49,557 nucleotides of DNA, taken from contig JALRKK010000027.1 in the NCBI GenBank assembly GCA_023268935.1, forward strand, positions 1 to 49,557, written 5' to 3'. Within the stretch, counting starts at the first letter, position 1. Every line of letters starts with the position of its first letter. Position numbers and translations under genes: made by a program. Of the stretch, positions 35,707 to 44,760 are shown one piece after another. Below the pieces are notes generated by a model that saw nothing but the letters and a program-made list of their open reading frames with translations, had not been told where the DNA came from and made no database searches. Origin of the DNA: Glaciecola sp. Its GTDB lineage: Bacteria; Pseudomonadota; Gammaproteobacteria; Enterobacterales; Alteromonadaceae.

Positions 35707-37677
35707 TTATTTTCCTTGCTGAGAATACCAATGATTTTTATATGCCAAACTTCCCCACAATACATGAGCCAATGCAATCTCTGAAGTATCACGGTTAACA
35801 TCTATTGGTGATAGTGTGTTGAATTGATAATTATATTGAAAATTCAAAGGTGCTTTACTTGGTTGTAGGATGGTCACTTCATCATTAACCATGTAAGCGA
35901 AATTCTCTGCATACTGCATCATTGCTCTACCAGAAGCAGTTAGATCTGTCAGGTCTTGACCTAACATTGGTGAAAAATTTTCTATACCCATTAACGATAA
36001 GAGAGTTGGGGCTAAATCGATTTGACTGACTATTCTCTTGTCTAGAATGGGTTCTAGACCTGAGTTTAGGATCACACCCGGAATATGGAAATTGTTAATG
36101 GGGACAAGATCTTTACCCATAGCTCTCGCATCATGGTCAGCAACAACGAGGAATATTGTGTTTTCCCAATAGGCTCGCTTCTTTGCTTTTGCAATAAATT
36201 GCCCTAATGCATAGTCAGCATATTGTATGGCTTTATGGCGCAGCAATTCTTTGTCATCATACTGCGTCAATTGTTTATCGCTATACTGGATAGGGGTAAC
36301 AACACCATCAGGAATTTCAAATGGATCATGGTTACTTGATGTAAATATGAAACTAAAAAATGGTTTTCCTTCGTTATGAAGCTTAGTTAATTCAATATCA
36401 GCTTGATTAAACAAATCACCATCACTTGCCCCCCAAGACGCTAAAAATTGTGGGTTTTCAATATCATTAAAGTCAACAATGTCAGTAAAGCCGTTTCCTA
36501 GAAAGAAGCTTTTCATGTTGTCGAAATGACTTTCTCCACCGTAAATGAATTGAGTCTGATAACCATTTTCTTTTAGCAGAGATGCAATAGTAAAGAAGTC
36601 CTTTTGCGATTTATCTAACTTAACAACTGCCCTAGAGGGCGTTGGAGTAAAGCCAGTTATAACCGCTTCAATACCTCTAACGGAGCGAGTACCTGTTGCG
36701 TACAATCGTTTAAATGCCCATCCCTCTTGATTTAATTTATCAATTTCAGGTGTCAGCGGGATTCCACCAAGAGATAATACATATTGGGCACCTAAGCTTT
36801 CTTCTAGGATTATTACCAAGTTTTTTGGTTGCCCCTTATAGCTTGGTGAACGTTTACTGAAACTGGGGTAATTATTGTTTCTGAAGTTATCTAAAGGTTG
36901 TTTTGACTCCTGACGAACTAGCTCAATAACTCGATCATCTTCCATCTTGCCATATAGCTTGGAAGCATTTTTTTCATCACCGAATTGATTAAGTGCATAA
37001 GCAACACTGTAAGTTGAATTTAACGTAAGAGAATTAACTAATGGGTCAGTTGAAAAGTACACTAAGGCTGGGTTAATTGGTCTATGGCCTAATGTCCCTC
37101 GTGCAGATAAAGAAATCACAACAATCAGCAACAAACAGGCCACCAGTCTATTTGCTACTGAAGTACCATCTTTGTCTACCTCATTAGAGACTATGCAATC
37201 AGAAAGCTGACATAATTTCCTAACAGGTAATAGCAATAGTGCAAACACTAACAATAATGTAACCAAGTGACCATTCAAAAGCATTTTTGTCACTTCGTCT
37301 GGATACGCTAAATATTCAATAAATAATCTGTTTGGTCTGAAACCATATTCATTGATAAAAGCAGGTGTTGCTAATTCAAAAAATAGAATTGCTATAAAGC
37401 ACACAAAAAACCAAGTTTTCAGTAAATATGACCACTGAAAATGAAATCGTGTTCTTGATATCCAAGGATGTAATAATGCGGGCACTGCGCATATATATCC
37501 CGCACTACTCAGGTCAATACGAAATCCGCCGCCAATAAGGTTTGCAAAATTGCCAACGCCTTCAAATCTATCTACTTGCCATAATGCTAACCCTGTACGG
37601 GTTAGGGTAAGAAAAACTATGATGGAAATAGTAAATAAAAGAAATGGTCGAATAAGGCTGTAGATTGTCGTATGCAT
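35707..37677 (-). CDS. LtaS/MdoB-like membrane phosphoglycerol or phosphoethanolamine transferase
   Basis: This is a 656-residue inner-membrane alkaline-phosphatase-superfamily protein. About five N-terminal membrane segments lead to a periplasmic sulfatase-type domain with metal ligand Glu in LEESLGAQY (about 292), nucleophile Thr330 in ATGTRSVRG, and Asp514-His515 in VVADHDARAMG. The family moves phosphoglycerol or phosphoethanolamine headgroups onto glycans or lipids and releases diacylglycerol. The region is AT-rich compared with the rest of the window. It lies 85 bases after dgkA with its own operator-like repeat upstream (37725-37741). Donor and acceptor are unknown. Confidence 0.9.
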   Translation of the reverse strand: MHTTIYSLIRPFLLFTISIIVFLTLTRTGLALWQVDRFEGVGNFANLIGGGFRIDLSSAGYICAVPALLHPWISRTRFHFQWSYLLKTWFFVCFIAILFFELATPAFINEYGFRPNRLFIEYLAYPDEVTKMLLNGHLVTLLLVFALLLLPVRKLCQLSDCIVSNEVDKDGTSVANRLVACLLLIVVISLSARGTLGHRPINPALVYFSTDPLVNSLTLNSTYSVAYALNQFGDEKNASKLYGKMEDDRVIELVRQESKQPLDNFRNNNYPSFSKRSPSYKGQPKNLVIILEESLGAQYVLSLGGIPLTPEIDKLNQEGWAFKRLYATGTRSVRGIEAVITGFTPTPSRAVVKLDKSQKDFFTIASLLKENGYQTQFIYGGESHFDNMKSFFLGNGFTDIVDFNDIENPQFLASWGASDGDLFNQADIELTKLHNEGKPFFSFIFTSSNHDPFEIPDGVVTPIQYSDKQLTQYDDKELLRHKAIQYADYALGQFIAKAKKRAYWENTIFLVVADHDARAMGKDLVPINNFHIPGVILNSGLEPILDKRIVSQIDLAPTLLSLMGIENFSPMLGQDLTDLTASGRAMMQYAENFAYMVNDEVTILQPSKAPLNFQYNYQFNTLSPIDVNRDTSEIALAHVLWGSLAYKNHWYSQQGK

Positions 37678-37724
37678 CGCTAATAATTTGAATATTTAAA
37701 CGATGCCTACTTTATGAGACCAAA

Positions 37725-37741
37725 CTTAAGATTTACTGAAG
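37725..37741. promoter_or_regulatory. PmrA/OmpR-type operator-like repeat before the LtaS-like gene
   Basis: The coding strand reads CTTCAG-TAAAT-CTTAAG, close to YTTAAK-N5-YTTAAK. It shares CTTAAGATTTACT (plus strand) with the repeat at 41478-41494. Confidence 0.5.
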
Positions 37742-37762
37742 AAAAACTGAAATAATCTCAAG

Positions 37763-38128
37763 TTAAATAAGCACCGAAAGCCAAACAAAAGTAGCAATTA
37801 CTATACTAACCAATACTGCGGCAGACCCTAAATCTTTAGCTAAACCTGACAGTGGATGTATTTCTAATCCAACACGGTCAACTACCGCTTCTATTGCGGT
37901 ATTTATTATTTCAGTAAACATAATGAACAGTACTGCAACGAAGAGTACGAGTTGTTCTTTCAGTGTAATATTGAACAAGAAAGTTACGGGGATCGAGAAT
38001 ACAAGCAACAGTAACTCTTGTCTGAATGCGGCTTCATTCCTTAGGAGCCACTTGAACGCTCTGGTTGAATTCAATGTTGCGAGATACACTCGTTTTAGAC
38101 CTTTTGGTTTGTTTTCGCTATCAAACAC
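37763..38128 (-). CDS. dgkA: Diacylglycerol kinase
   Basis: This is a small trimeric inner-membrane kinase of 121 residues with three membrane segments that recycles diacylglycerol to phosphatidate. Conserved motifs are NEAAFRQE, the catalytic-site helix EIINTAIEAVVDRVG, and HPLSGLAKDLGSAAV. The start is GTG, three bases after the eptA-like stop, so it is co-transcribed. Its job here is expected to be removal of diacylglycerol released by the neighbouring phosphoethanolamine and LtaS-like transferases. Confidence 0.96.
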   Translation of the reverse strand: MFDSENKPKGLKRVYLATLNSTRAFKWLLRNEAAFRQELLLLVFSIPVTFLFNITLKEQLVLFVAVLFIMFTEIINTAIEAVVDRVGLEIHPLSGLAKDLGSAAVLVSIVIATFVWLSVLI

Positions 38129-38131
38129 GGA

Positions 38132-39814
38132 TTAATTTACTCCTTGAGTATTTGTTGGTGGCTTTGCTTTTGCGACTGAAATGTCATTAGTGCACTGGTT
38201 AAAAGGGTTATTTTCAGGTTTATAAACTTTTGAATTAACCTGCATTTCAGCTAATAAAATATCGAACACATTGTCATGCGATATAGGCTGTTCACTAATA
38301 TCCATCAAACAATCTAACTTGGCTTGGTGATGCAACTTATCTCCCCAGTAAATCAGTGGCACTTTTGTTTGTTCTTCTGGTGCAAAAGCATAAGGTAAAC
38401 CATGTAAATAGACGCCACTTTCGCCTAAAGATTCACCGTGATCAGAGATATAAATCATTGATGTTTTGATGTTATTATCATTGCTCAATTCATTAAGTTC
38501 TGTGATGATTTCTGACAATACTAAATCGGTATAAGCAATAGTGTTGTTGTAGGTATTAACCAGCTCCTCTTGACTACAATTTTGGATATCACTACGTTGA
38601 CAGTCTGGAGAAAATACTATTTTGTTTTTGGGGTAGCGTCGGTAGTAAGTTGGCCCGTGAGAGCCAATCATATGTAATACAATTAGCGTATTGTCGCTTT
38701 TCAAAAAATGAAGTTTATTTCTTAATGCATCAACTAAAACCTCATCAAAGCAATATTCGCCATCGCATAATGCCTTATCACTATTTGTAGAAATTTGCTC
38801 AGTTTTGACACGAGCACAAACCCCCTTACAGCTACCATTATTGTTACTAATCCAAAAGACTTCGGCCCCAGCCAAATGAATTAAATCGATGGCATTCTGT
38901 TGAGCTGTAGCCACTCGTTTTTCATAGTTTTCTTTATTTAATCTAGAAAACATACAGGGAACTGATACTGCTGTTGCTGTACCACAGGAGGTAACATCTT
39001 TAAATGATACAACGTCTAAGTCTTTGGTTTGGGTATTGGTCGGTTTGTCATAACCATTTAGAGAAAAGTTTTGGGAGCGAGCTGTTTCACCAAGCACCAA
39101 AACAGTAATGCTTTTAGTGTTGTTCGCACTAGAAATAGTTGGCGAAGCATCTAGTAAAGTAAACTTTAAGCGCGGATAGAGATAATTTCTGTTTGCATAT
39201 TTCACTGTAGAATCAATTAACGCATAGGGAGCTAAATAGCCGATCAAATCACGATTATTCCTTGCAATTGATGCATAGCTAGAATAAAAAACGATTGCGA
39301 TTAAAAAAATGACCGCAAAACTACCAATAAATAACTTAGCTCTAGATAGCAACTCCCCCATAAAGGATGAATATGTGAGCTTTACTTTCGCAATCAGTAT
39401 TGATGGCAGAATACCTAAGACAACAAAAAATACACAAGCAGAAAAGTTAACATATGAAAGTGCTTCGGCTCTGTCAGTTTCAAATGTGTTTTGAATCATC
39501 CCATAGTCAAAAACAATGCCGTAGCTCACTGTGCTATAAAAAATAAGGGAAGACATTTGTACCAATAGAATTAGGAGTGGTTTAGTTATCCAGCGAAATG
39601 CAAAGAAACATTGAATCATGATTGTTAATGACAAGAGAAATATTGGGACAGATAGTAAGAAGAAAATATTATATTCACTAAGTACCAATATTGCAGAAGA
39701 CGTTTTTAAAATAAACGGAGCGTTCAACACCAATGTTACATACGCACAAGTGAACATTACTAACTGATTGGTGGTAAGCGTGATATTTTTTATAAAAACT
39801 AAAGCCTTGTTCAT
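38132..39814 (-). CDS. eptA: Lipid A phosphoethanolamine transferase (EptA/MCR family)
   Basis: This enzyme moves phosphoethanolamine from phosphatidylethanolamine to lipid A, lowering surface charge and polymyxin binding. The 560-residue protein has five N-terminal membrane segments and a periplasmic catalytic domain with Glu243 (GETARS), nucleophile Thr281 in SCGTATAVSVPCMFS, His386 (GSHGPTYYRRYP) and Asp458-His459 (SDHGESLGE). Multiple cysteine pairs match the family disulfides. It lies 9 bases after the Omp85-like gene and directly before dgkA. Substrate specificity is inferred from family. Confidence 0.95.
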   Translation of the reverse strand: MNKALVFIKNITLTTNQLVMFTCAYVTLVLNAPFILKTSSAILVLSEYNIFFLLSVPIFLLSLTIMIQCFFAFRWITKPLLILLVQMSSLIFYSTVSYGIVFDYGMIQNTFETDRAEALSYVNFSACVFFVVLGILPSILIAKVKLTYSSFMGELLSRAKLFIGSFAVIFLIAIVFYSSYASIARNNRDLIGYLAPYALIDSTVKYANRNYLYPRLKFTLLDASPTISSANNTKSITVLVLGETARSQNFSLNGYDKPTNTQTKDLDVVSFKDVTSCGTATAVSVPCMFSRLNKENYEKRVATAQQNAIDLIHLAGAEVFWISNNNGSCKGVCARVKTEQISTNSDKALCDGEYCFDEVLVDALRNKLHFLKSDNTLIVLHMIGSHGPTYYRRYPKNKIVFSPDCQRSDIQNCSQEELVNTYNNTIAYTDLVLSEIITELNELSNDNNIKTSMIYISDHGESLGESGVYLHGLPYAFAPEEQTKVPLIYWGDKLHHQAKLDCLMDISEQPISHDNVFDILLAEMQVNSKVYKPENNPFNQCTNDISVAKAKPPTNTQGVN

Positions 39815-39823
39815 TATTACACC

Positions 39824-41434
39824 TTAAAATGAATGCTTTGTAGTGATACGAAATTCGATACCATTAACGTTTTGATCTGAGGTCATTGACTTGATGATAT
39901 CTACATGTATTACGAAAGCTTCGCTGGTTTGCGTCGAATAAAATCGAGCGCCAACACCTACGGAAGTCATCCACGAATCTTGGTCGGTGGTATTATCTGA
40001 ACTACCAAAAACTCTGCCTGTATCGACAAAAATAGCCCCACCTAACTCAAGTAATTTATAGATATTGATGTGAGGGTAATAACGAGCTTCAGCCGTAAAT
40101 TGAGTGCTATGGTCGCCATGCCTGTATTGTAATGGGTAACCGCGCAAGCCAGTTTCACCACCTAATACAATAGGGCTGTCTTGAAATTGATTTTCACTAA
40201 ATTGACTGCTGTTTTTTAAATAGGCTCCCCAGCTATCATTTATTTTATGGAAATATTCATTATTGACGCTTAAAACAGTTCTATTTGCATTGTCGGAATC
40301 ACTGTAAATTTCCCCATCTAAGGTTGCACTAATAAACCAAAAAGCATCATCAAATATTTCTATCCCTTTTGTTAAACTTGACCGCCAAAGTAATGTTGGT
40401 GAGGTATCTGTATTCCCGATATCAGAGCCAACCTGAGTTGTTAAATTCCACCCCAGATTGAAGTCTTCTATATGATTTATCAGGTTGAGGTTAGAAAGTT
40501 TTCTGAAGTCTTTTTGCAAATACTCAACACTAAGATAAGGGTATATGAACTCTCTATTTGAAGGTGCTACAGAAATTAGTTCGGGATTTTGTATCTCATT
40601 AAATACTGAAAACTCATGCTGTTCATTGGTAAAGCCAATAGCAAATCTTAAAGTATCTTCTTTGGAGTCATTTTTAAGCCATTGCCAGCTAGCTGTTGAG
40701 TAACGTTGAATGTGTTCAAATTTGTTGTAAGTTTTACCAAGTTTGTATTGAGTATCTACTTGCATAAAGTTATCAAAACCAATATTAAATGCATTTCTGG
40801 TATCAAAACTTACAAAGCCCTTCTTTATGAATACAGATTCAGATGTGCCATCGTCGCTGTTAGTTAAGTTAATTTGCGCGTTAATATTATTATTAAGAAA
40901 TAGTGGGAAATGAGTTTTAAATTTATATCCACTGCGTTGATCATTTGTAAACGATTCAAGCTCAGAGTCTATACCCAAGCCTAAGAAATTTCTGTCTTTG
41001 ATACCAATCGCGTATTTATTCTTACCACCCTTACGGCCAAAATCTATTGATGGCATTAATGACCAGTTATCCCATGTTTGAACTGTGATTTTGTCATAGT
41101 TCTCATTTCGAGTTACTCGTGCATCTCTTATGTATTTTTTACCTCTGAGGTGGCGTTCCAGTTCTTCAAGATCTGCTTGGCTTACATCGCACTTTTTGAT
41201 GAAAAATGCAGCTTCGTTGTAAAGCGTTTTATTTTTGGTTTTGATATGAAAAAAATTAGCCCAGCGATGGAGAAAAATAGTGTCGGGGTCTTCTAGATTA
41301 AAAATATCGTTAGTCTTTAATTCTATTTTATCCTTTTGATTACAATTAACCTCAGTTGCATCTGCTGCTTGTACTCTACAAGTTAAGCAAAATAGCGATG
41401 TTGCAAATAGGCTGATAACAAAATGCTTTTTCAT
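39824..41434 (-). CDS. Omp85-superfamily outer-membrane beta-barrel protein
   Basis: This is a 536-residue precursor. It has a signal peptide (1-23, cut after VQA), a short periplasmic part with one POTRA-like segment (about 88-122, LERHLRGKKYIRDARV), and a long beta-rich region (about 125-536) ending in the aromatic residue Phe. The lid-loop motif LRGY of Omp85 proteins is at 430-433 in GGETGLRGYPLQY. It is shorter than BamA or TamA and its client is unknown. It is the first gene of the unit with eptA and dgkA, so a role in delivering or surface-exposing modified lipid or an outer-membrane protein can be proposed but not shown. Confidence 0.85.
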   Translation of the reverse strand: MKKHFVISLFATSLFCLTCRVQAADATEVNCNQKDKIELKTNDIFNLEDPDTIFLHRWANFFHIKTKNKTLYNEAAFFIKKCDVSQADLEELERHLRGKKYIRDARVTRNENYDKITVQTWDNWSLMPSIDFGRKGGKNKYAIGIKDRNFLGLGIDSELESFTNDQRSGYKFKTHFPLFLNNNINAQINLTNSDDGTSESVFIKKGFVSFDTRNAFNIGFDNFMQVDTQYKLGKTYNKFEHIQRYSTASWQWLKNDSKEDTLRFAIGFTNEQHEFSVFNEIQNPELISVAPSNREFIYPYLSVEYLQKDFRKLSNLNLINHIEDFNLGWNLTTQVGSDIGNTDTSPTLLWRSSLTKGIEIFDDAFWFISATLDGEIYSDSDNANRTVLSVNNEYFHKINDSWGAYLKNSSQFSENQFQDSPIVLGGETGLRGYPLQYRHGDHSTQFTAEARYYPHINIYKLLELGGAIFVDTGRVFGSSDNTTDQDSWMTSVGVGARFYSTQTSEAFVIHVDIIKSMTSDQNVNGIEFRITTKHSF

Positions 41435-41477
41435 AAAGCCACCTCTTCTGAGTATGACTTTATAGTAATTTTGTTAA

Positions 41478-41494
41478 CTTAAGATTTACTTAAA
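41478..41494. promoter_or_regulatory. PmrA/OmpR-type operator-like repeat before the Omp85-eptA-dgkA unit
   Basis: The coding strand reads TTTAAG-TAAAT-CTTAAG, a full match to YTTAAK-N5-YTTAAK. A TATAAA lies 13 bases downstream, so the repeat overlaps the -35 region. Confidence 0.6.
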
Positions 41495-41637
41495 CTGATA
41501 AAACAAACTCAATCTGGCTCATATCAAGTCATTACATTACATGGTAAAAGCTCGGCTGTGCTTTTATCAAGGCATGAATACCAGAAACTTATTGGTAATC
41601 ACTCGACTTTATCAGAAGATTTGTGCATACCCATTTG

Positions 41638-41675
41638 AATAAAAAGGGCCTCACTGTTCCACAGCAAGACCCTTT
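41638..41675 (-). terminator. Terminator after dctM
   Basis: A 14-bp stem (41643-41656 with 41662-41675, some G-U pairs) has a five-base loop. The A-run at 41640-41645 reads as a U-tract on the minus strand. Confidence 0.88.
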
Positions 41676-41699
41676 CCAATACACTATTTCGAGAATCCC

Positions 41700-42989
41700 T
41701 TAGAACACGATAAACGTATCCGGGAACGCAATGATTAAGGCCAATACTGCTACCTGCAGACAGATAAATGGAATCGCCCCTTTGTAAATCGTTGTGGTTT
41801 TCATCGATTTTGGCGCCACACCTTTGAGATAGAATAGACTAAACCCGAAGGGTGGCGATAAGAACGAGGTCTGTAAGTTCATCGAAATCAAAATGGCAAA
41901 CCACACCAAATCAATGTCCAAGGCCATCGCGACTGGCGTAATGATTGGCACCACCAAAAACGCAATCTCAATAAAGTCGATAAAGAAACCCAAGATCAAA
42001 ATCGCGATCATGACCAAAATAATGAAGGTCCATTTTTCACCTGGCAAATCCAAGAAAAACTCCTCGACTAAGTACTCAGCACCAGAATAACTAAAGACCA
42101 TAGAAAACGCGGTGGCGCCAATCAATACCGCAAAGATCATAGAAGACACTTTGACGGATTCTTTGGAGACACCGACGATGGTTTTGATATCTAACCCACC
42201 ATAGAACTGGGCCAGCAATAACGCGCCCACCGCGCCAATTGCAGAGGATTCAGTCGGCGTTGCAATCCCGCCAAAAATCGATCCCAACACCGCCACAATC
42301 AGGATCATCGGAGGCACGATGTCTTTCAATGCTTGCTTGATGATCGTGGCTTTGTCTTCTTCGACTGGAATTGGTGGACAATAATGGGGTTTCAATTTAG
42401 ATAACACCACGATGTACAAGACATACGCGCCAATGAGCATTACCCCTGGGATCACCGCGGCCTTAAACAAATCGCCAACTGCGATCCCCATTACATCGCC
42501 AAGAATGATCAGAATAATCGACGGAGGAATAATCTGCCCCAGCGTACCCGACGCACAGATAACACCAGCAGCGGTTGGCTGATGGTAGTTGTTTTTGAGC
42601 ATCACAGGCAGAGAGATCACGCCCATTGCTACCACTGAGGCACCGACCACACCAGTCGAAGCTGCTAGTAATGCACCGACCACAATAGTTGAAATGGCGA
42701 CACCACCTGATACTGAACCAAATAACTTCGCAGAGGACTCCAGCAAACGCTCGGCTAAGCCGGTTTTTTGCAGGACGATCCCCATAAAAATGAACATCGG
42801 GATCGCCATTAAAGTCGTGTTTTCCATAATCGACATGATGCGATACGGCATAAATTCGAACAGATCGATGCCTAAGAATCCAACGCCAACAATGACTGAA
42901 ATACCTGCGAATGTAAACGCAACGTAATACCCACCGAACAAACAAATCAGTGCGGCAAAAAACAATAAAATACCAATTAACTCTTCCAT
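41700..42989 (-). CDS. dctM: TRAP transporter large permease
   Basis: This is the 429-residue, roughly 12-span large membrane subunit of a TRAP carrier, which couples solute uptake to the sodium gradient. Typical segments are PMFIFMGIVLQKTGLAERLL, ASTGVVGASVVAMG, CASGTLGQIIPPSIILI, GGIATPTESSAIGA and LNLQTSFLSPPFG-like sequence near the end. It begins directly after the dctQ stop and ends at a strong terminator. The subfamily resembles 2-oxo acid/mannitol-chloroaromatic TRAPs. Confidence 0.95.
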   Translation of the reverse strand: MEELIGILLFFAALICLFGGYYVAFTFAGISVIVGVGFLGIDLFEFMPYRIMSIMENTTLMAIPMFIFMGIVLQKTGLAERLLESSAKLFGSVSGGVAISTIVVGALLAASTGVVGASVVAMGVISLPVMLKNNYHQPTAAGVICASGTLGQIIPPSIILIILGDVMGIAVGDLFKAAVIPGVMLIGAYVLYIVVLSKLKPHYCPPIPVEEDKATIIKQALKDIVPPMILIVAVLGSIFGGIATPTESSAIGAVGALLLAQFYGGLDIKTIVGVSKESVKVSSMIFAVLIGATAFSMVFSYSGAEYLVEEFFLDLPGEKWTFIILVMIAILILGFFIDFIEIAFLVVPIITPVAMALDIDLVWFAILISMNLQTSFLSPPFGFSLFYLKGVAPKSMKTTTIYKGAIPFICLQVAVLALIIAFPDTFIVF

Positions 42990-43523
42990 TTAGACGCCCT
43001 CATTATGGATGTGGTCGTCGTGCACATTGGGGCGACCTAAGACAAGAATATTTTCAAGAATATGATGAAAAATACACAAGATTAAAAACACATTAGACGC
43101 TGGAATAACTGAGCGAATGATCCAGCGATAGGGCAAGCCGCCCGGGTCGGGTGAGCCTTCCATCATTTCAAATGCATCATAGGCATAACCATAGCCGTAG
43201 TAGGCTAGAATACTAGCAATTGGCAATGCAAAAAGCATAGCACACACAATATTGAGTTTCGCTTGCGTATGAGGAAGCCACTTTTCATAGAAAATATCCA
43301 CTCGAACATGCGCATCTTCTTTAAGTGTGTAGCCGATACCAAACATGAACATCGCAGCAAACAAATGCCATTCTAATTCTTGCATACCGATACTGACGTT
43401 ATTGAAAAAATAGCGCATTAACACATCGTAGAAGACGTTTAATACCATCAATACCATCAATAGGACGCACACATTCCCCATCGCATCGATAAATTTTCCG
43501 AGTGCTTTATGTAAACCTTTCAT
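42990..43523 (-). CDS. dctQ: TRAP transporter small permease
   Basis: This is the 177-residue small membrane subunit with four membrane segments. The family motif region reads NNVSIGMQELEWHLFAAMFMFG followed by YTLKEDAHVRVDIFYEKW, which is characteristic of DctQ. The distal part has a Gly/Pro loop (SPDPGGLPYRW). It abuts dctM and is separated from dctP by a hairpin terminator that should lower its expression relative to the binding protein. Confidence 0.93.
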   Translation of the reverse strand: MKGLHKALGKFIDAMGNVCVLLMVLMVLNVFYDVLMRYFFNNVSIGMQELEWHLFAAMFMFGIGYTLKEDAHVRVDIFYEKWLPHTQAKLNIVCAMLFALPIASILAYYGYGYAYDAFEMMEGSPDPGGLPYRWIIRSVIPASNVFLILCIFHHILENILVLGRPNVHDDHIHNEGV

Positions 43524-43558
43524 TATATGCCTGTTGCTTGTTGTGACATGAGTGACAT

Positions 43559-43591
43559 AAAAAAGAGGCAGCCACGGGCGGTTGCCTCTTT
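43559..43591 (-). terminator. Internal terminator between dctP and dctQ
   Basis: AAAGAGGCA (43562-43570) pairs with TGCCTCTTT (43583-43591), and a U-tract follows on the minus strand. Partial termination would give more binding protein than permease. Confidence 0.85.
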
Positions 43592-43611
43592 ATATATGTT
43601 AACCGAAAAAC

Positions 43612-44682
43612 TTATTGAGAATCAAAGCTCTCTAAGTAAGCGCGGTCAGAGAAGTTGGTCCAAGCACGTGCTTTTTTGCGATACGCTTCAATCGAATCAA
43701 GGATTTTCTTAGATTGTGGATCGGCGTTGGCAAACTCGACCAATAACTTGTCGTTTTCTGCTTTAATTGCATTCATCACCTCAGCTGGGAACGAACGAAT
43801 TTTCACATTTGGGTATTCGGTTTGAATCGTCGCCAAGTTGACTGCACTTTCGTGAGTAGATTGAGTGTACATGTCGTAAGCAGCGAGTTTCATTGCGTTG
43901 ACTAGGATTTGTTGTAAATCTTCAGGCAATTTATTAAATGCGCGCTCATTTACCATGAATTGCAATTCTGTCGCAGGCTCATGCCAACCAGTGTAGTAAT
44001 AAGGCGCAATTTTGTGGAAGCCCATGCGTAAGTCTAGAGACGGACCCACCCATTCAAGTGCATCAATCGTATTACGCTCAAGCGCAGTATATAATTCAGC
44101 AGATGGAATGTTCGTTGGCTTAGCACCTAATTTTGCCAACACTTCACCAGCAAACCCAGGAATACGCATTTTCAGGCCCTGTAAGTCTTCTAATGAGTTG
44201 ATTTCTTTACGGAACCAGCCACCCATTTGGTTACCTGTATTACCGCCAGGGAAAGACAAAATACCATACTTATCGTAGGTTTCTTTCATCAATTCCATAC
44301 CACCGCCGTGGTAGAACCATGCGTACTGTTCGGCAGTTGTCATACCAAAAGGTAACGTTGTGAAGAATAACGTATGAATGTCTTTACCCTTCCAGTAATA
44401 AGACGCAGAGTGACCCATCTCATATTGACCCGATTTAACAAAATCGAAAATACCTAGGGCAGATTTGTGCTTATTTGAAGAATCGATGCGGATGATCAAA
44501 CGACCATTTGACATTTCTTCGACCATTTTGGCCATATTCTTGGTCGCATCACCAAACACAGGGAAGTTCGGTCCCCACGTTTCAGCAAGTTTCCAACGAT
44601 ACACTTTTTCTTTAGCCATGGCGATAGGGCTTGCTAACAAGCTCACTACCAACAATGACTTGGCGAGAGTTTTAAAATTCAT
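43612..44682 (-). CDS. dctP: TRAP transporter periplasmic solute-binding protein
   Basis: This is a 356-residue secreted binding protein with a signal peptide 1-23 (cut after AMA). It has the TakP-type pattern: WKLAETWGPNFPVFGD, the linker PGGNTGNQMGGWFRKEI, the carboxylate-binding Arg in LKMRIPGFAGEVL, and TIDALEWVGPSLDL. These agree with 2-oxo acid or lactate binders; the exact ligand is inferred. The gene is divergent from the histidine kinase, with NarL-like heptamers between them. Confidence 0.95.
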   Translation of the reverse strand: MNFKTLAKSLLVVSLLASPIAMAKEKVYRWKLAETWGPNFPVFGDATKNMAKMVEEMSNGRLIIRIDSSNKHKSALGIFDFVKSGQYEMGHSASYYWKGKDIHTLFFTTLPFGMTTAEQYAWFYHGGGMELMKETYDKYGILSFPGGNTGNQMGGWFRKEINSLEDLQGLKMRIPGFAGEVLAKLGAKPTNIPSAELYTALERNTIDALEWVGPSLDLRMGFHKIAPYYYTGWHEPATELQFMVNERAFNKLPEDLQQILVNAMKLAAYDMYTQSTHESAVNLATIQTEYPNVKIRSFPAEVMNAIKAENDKLLVEFANADPQSKKILDSIEAYRKKARAWTNFSDRAYLESFDSQ

Positions 44683-44760
44683 GTGTGTGTCCTTTAATTT
44701 GTTGTACTATTAAAAACAACATTACTTTAACAAATACAAGCAAAATACCAATTCGCAAAA

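Noticed and set aside
44683-44760. Sigma54-type promoter before dctP (TGGTAT...TTGTA on the minus strand)
   Set aside because: The -24 box is poor and the -12 box lacks GC, and the local regulator is NarL-type, which works with sigma70.
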